DNA of 7,751 nt from the NCBI GenBank assembly GCA_031284185.1, contig JAITAJ010000138.1:1-7751 (forward strand), in the 5' to 3' direction. Made by a program: the position numbers and the translations under genes. Below, piece after piece: positions 6,585 to 7,751 of the stretch (its first letter is position 1; every line of letters begins with the position of its first letter). The stretch is from Accumulibacter sp. Lineage in GTDB: Bacteria; Pseudomonadota; Gammaproteobacteria; Burkholderiales; Rhodocyclaceae. The notes beneath the pieces were generated by a model. That model was given only the letters and a program-made list of their open reading frames with translations. It did not search any database and had not been told where the DNA came from.

Positions 6585-7073
6585 TCAGCAATCCTCGTCG
6601 CCGTCGTGGACGTGTCCGTGCGCGATTTCCTCGGCGCTTGCCGGGCGCACCGCGATCACCGTGCAGGTAAAGATCAGCGCCATGCCAGCCAGCGGGTGGT
6701 TGCCGTCGAGCACGACCCGATCGTCGGCGATTTCCGTGACGCGATAGATCAGCGCGTCATCCTCGTGTCCATCCTCCGGCAGTCCCTCGAACTGCATACC
6801 GACCTGGAGTTCCCGGGGAAAATCCTTGCGTGGCTCGATCTCGATCAGATCGGCGTCGTACTCGCCGAAGGCCTCGTCCGGCTGCATCTTGACCGCCACC
6901 GTTTCCCCGATCTTCTTGTCCTGGAGCGCCTCCTCGATCATCGGAAAGAGGTCGTCGTAGCCGCCGTGCAGATAGACCAGGGGTTCCTGGCCGGCGTCGA
7001 CCAGTTCGCCATCGGGGTCGGTGACCTTGTAATCGAGCGTGACGACGGTATTTTTGGCAACTTGCGTATTCAT
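6585..7073 (-). CDS. slyD: FKBP-type peptidyl-prolyl isomerase, SlyD family
   Basis: A 162-residue SlyD-type prolyl isomerase and chaperone, cytoplasmic (no signal peptide). It shows the family pattern NTVVTLDYKVTDPDGELVDA at the start, YLHGGYDDLFPMIEEAL (34-50), PDEAFGEYD (65-73), an insert-in-flap region (about 72-120) and VVLDGNHPLAGMALIF (120-135), closing with EEIAHGHVH (148-156). The last part matches the point where E. coli SlyD continues into a long His/Cys-rich metal-binding tail. Here only DGDEDC follows, so the tail is nearly absent and nickel handling is probably weak or missing. A good AAGGAA ribosome site precedes the ATG. Its start overlaps the stop of the upstream peroxiredoxin as ATGA (7070-7073), so the two genes are probably coupled and read from one promoter. 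Confidence 0.95.
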   Translation of the reverse strand: MNTQVAKNTVVTLDYKVTDPDGELVDAGQEPLVYLHGGYDDLFPMIEEALQDKKIGETVAVKMQPDEAFGEYDADLIEIEPRKDFPRELQVGMQFEGLPEDGHEDDALIYRVTEIADDRVVLDGNHPLAGMALIFTCTVIAVRPASAEEIAHGHVHDGDEDC

Positions 7074-7540
7074 GGATTGAGTTCCTTCACCACGCGCAGG
7101 ATTTCCAGCGCGTGGCCCTTGGCGTTGCTCCCGTAGAACGCGAAACGGAGGACGCCCTGTTTATCGATGATGAAGGTCGAGCGGACGATGCCGTACTTCT
7201 TCACCCCGTCGACCTCCTTCGGTTGCCAGACGCCGTACTGTTTGCAGACGCGCCCGTCGGAATCCGACAGCAACCTGACCGAGATGCCGTGCTTGTCGCG
7301 GAACGCGGCGTGGCTGAGGCAATCGTCGCGGCTGATGCCGAAGACGGCGCAGTCTCGTCGCGTGAATGCGTCCTCGTGATCGGAGAAATCGGTGGCTTCC
7401 AGTGTGCAGCTCGGCGTGCCGTCTCTCGGGTAAAAGAACAGGATGAGGTGATTCCTGCCGCGATAGTCGGCGATATCGACCGTATCCATATCCGCGTCGG
7501 GGAGGACGAACGTCGGTGCCGCGTCTCCTGCTTTCAACAT
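7070..7540 (-). CDS. bcp: Bcp-type thiol peroxidase (peroxiredoxin)
   Basis: A 156-residue peroxiredoxin of the AhpC/TSA-Bcp family that reduces hydrogen and organic peroxides in the cytoplasm. The thioredoxin fold carries FFYPRDGTPSCTLEATDFSD (35-54) with peroxidatic Cys45. The resolving Cys seen at position 50 in E. coli Bcp is Thr here. Cys64, Cys74 and Cys99 are present; Cys99, in GRVCKQYGVW, matches a Cys in the E. coli protein. It may therefore work as a 1-Cys enzyme or use another resolving thiol. I chose ATG at 7540 (MLKAGD) because GGAGAGG lies 5 nt upstream; an in-frame TTG at 7555 would add five residues and would lack that site. The gene overlaps slyD by 4 bp. Alternative names such as prxQ fit equally well. 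Confidence 0.93.
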   Translation of the reverse strand: MLKAGDAAPTFVLPDADMDTVDIADYRGRNHLILFFYPRDGTPSCTLEATDFSDHEDAFTRRDCAVFGISRDDCLSHAAFRDKHGISVRLLSDSDGRVCKQYGVWQPKEVDGVKKYGIVRSTFIIDKQGVLRFAFYGSNAKGHALEILRVVKELNP

Positions 7541-7579
7541 GTTGCCTCTCCTCAAAGACCCCGCCTCGTCGCCGCGATG

Positions 7580-7593
7580 CGACCGCGTGGTCG
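7580..7593. repeat. Short inverted repeat in the peroxiredoxin leader
   Basis: CGACC, loop GCGT, GGTCG: a 5-bp perfect stem between the possible -10 (7595-7600) and the ribosome site. It could be an operator half-site pair or an RNA hairpin; nothing else supports a specific regulator. Confidence 0.35.
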
Positions 7594-7594
7594 G

Positions 7595-7600
7595 ATTGTA
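7595..7600 (-). promoter_or_regulatory. Possible -10 box for prx-slyD
   Basis: TACAAT on the minus strand, about 55 bp before the peroxiredoxin ATG. At the expected -35 distance the sequence belongs to the right repeat array and is not a good match, so this is a weak call. Confidence 0.35.
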
Positions 7601-7604
7601 TTTC

Positions 7605-7751
7605 AGAGGATAGCGGTTTGAGAAGACAGTTTCAGAGGATAGAATCTTGAGAGGACAGAAGACAGGTGAGTTTGCGGCGCTGTCGCGCCGGATAAAATGG
7701 AAAAACCAAGCGCTCGGGTTCAGGGGACAGTTCCAAGGAACAGACGACAGA
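7605..7751 (+). repeat. Second copy of the composite repeat array, inverted, cut by window edge
   Basis: The same 9-mer (AGARGAYAG), now on the plus strand, starts at 7605, 7621, 7634, 7650, 7657, 7722, 7735 (degenerate) and 7742 (degenerate). The steps are 16, 13, 16, 7, 65, 13 and 7 bp, so the rules match the left array. The spacer at 7666-7721 includes a perfect hairpin (CGGCGC at 7675-7680, loop TGTC, GCGCCG at 7685-7690) and the gaaaaacc block. Bases 7654-7681 are identical to the reverse complement of 4294-4321 (28 bp). The array begins only 5 bp from the possible peroxiredoxin -10 and continues beyond the window. No gene is visible in this stretch. Confidence 0.88.
7618..7645 (+). promoter_or_regulatory. 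Promoter-like pair inside the right repeat array
   Basis: TTGAGA (7618-7623), a 16-bp gap and TAGAAT (7640-7645) on the plus strand; each box matches the sigma70 consensus at five of six positions. It would drive transcription to the right, out of the window, through the hairpin spacer. Confidence 0.35.

Overview
The window is a GC-rich piece of a bacterial chromosome that is almost fully coding. Its gene families and order fit a betaproteobacterium, perhaps Rhodocyclales or a relative. The signs are a MoxR-DUF58-TgpA cluster, cysS divergent from a secreted TPR protein, and a SlyD-type FKBP next to a Bcp-type peroxiredoxin. This placement is inferred from gene content and style, not from a marker gene.

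Layout. (1) Positions 1-4022, minus strand: a tight operon moxR > DUF58 gene > tgpA, joined by a 4-bp and an 8-bp overlap. tgpA runs off the left edge. Known relatives pair a MoxR AAA+ ATPase with a membrane DUF58 protein and a periplasmic-facing transglutaminase in envelope functions. (2) Positions 4023-4375: an unusual repeat array between cysS and moxR. It holds sixteen copies of a degenerate 9-mer (AGARGAYAG on the minus strand) at 16/15/13/7-bp steps, interrupted by three copies of a conserved spacer with a GC hairpin. (3) Positions 4356-5750, minus strand: cysS, cysteinyl-tRNA synthetase, with every catalytic and zinc-binding motif. (4) Positions 5751-5863: the cysS/TPR intergenic region, with two good sigma70-like promoters that face each other. 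(5) Positions 5864-6520, plus strand: a secreted TPR protein with a (GGGGAA)n tract near its end. (6) Positions 6585-7540, minus strand: a peroxiredoxin gene followed by slyD, with a 4-bp ATGA overlap. (7) Positions 7605-7751: a second copy of the repeat array, in inverted orientation, running off the right edge.

The most unusual content is the repeat family. It is not CRISPR and I do not recognise it as a named element. The left array supplies the last codons and stop of cysS and the Shine-Dalgarno sequence of moxR. The right array abuts the peroxiredoxin promoter region. The two arrays share 28 identical bases and flank the cysS-TPR-slyD-prx block as inverted repeats. The protein-coding genes themselves are ordinary housekeeping or envelope genes.
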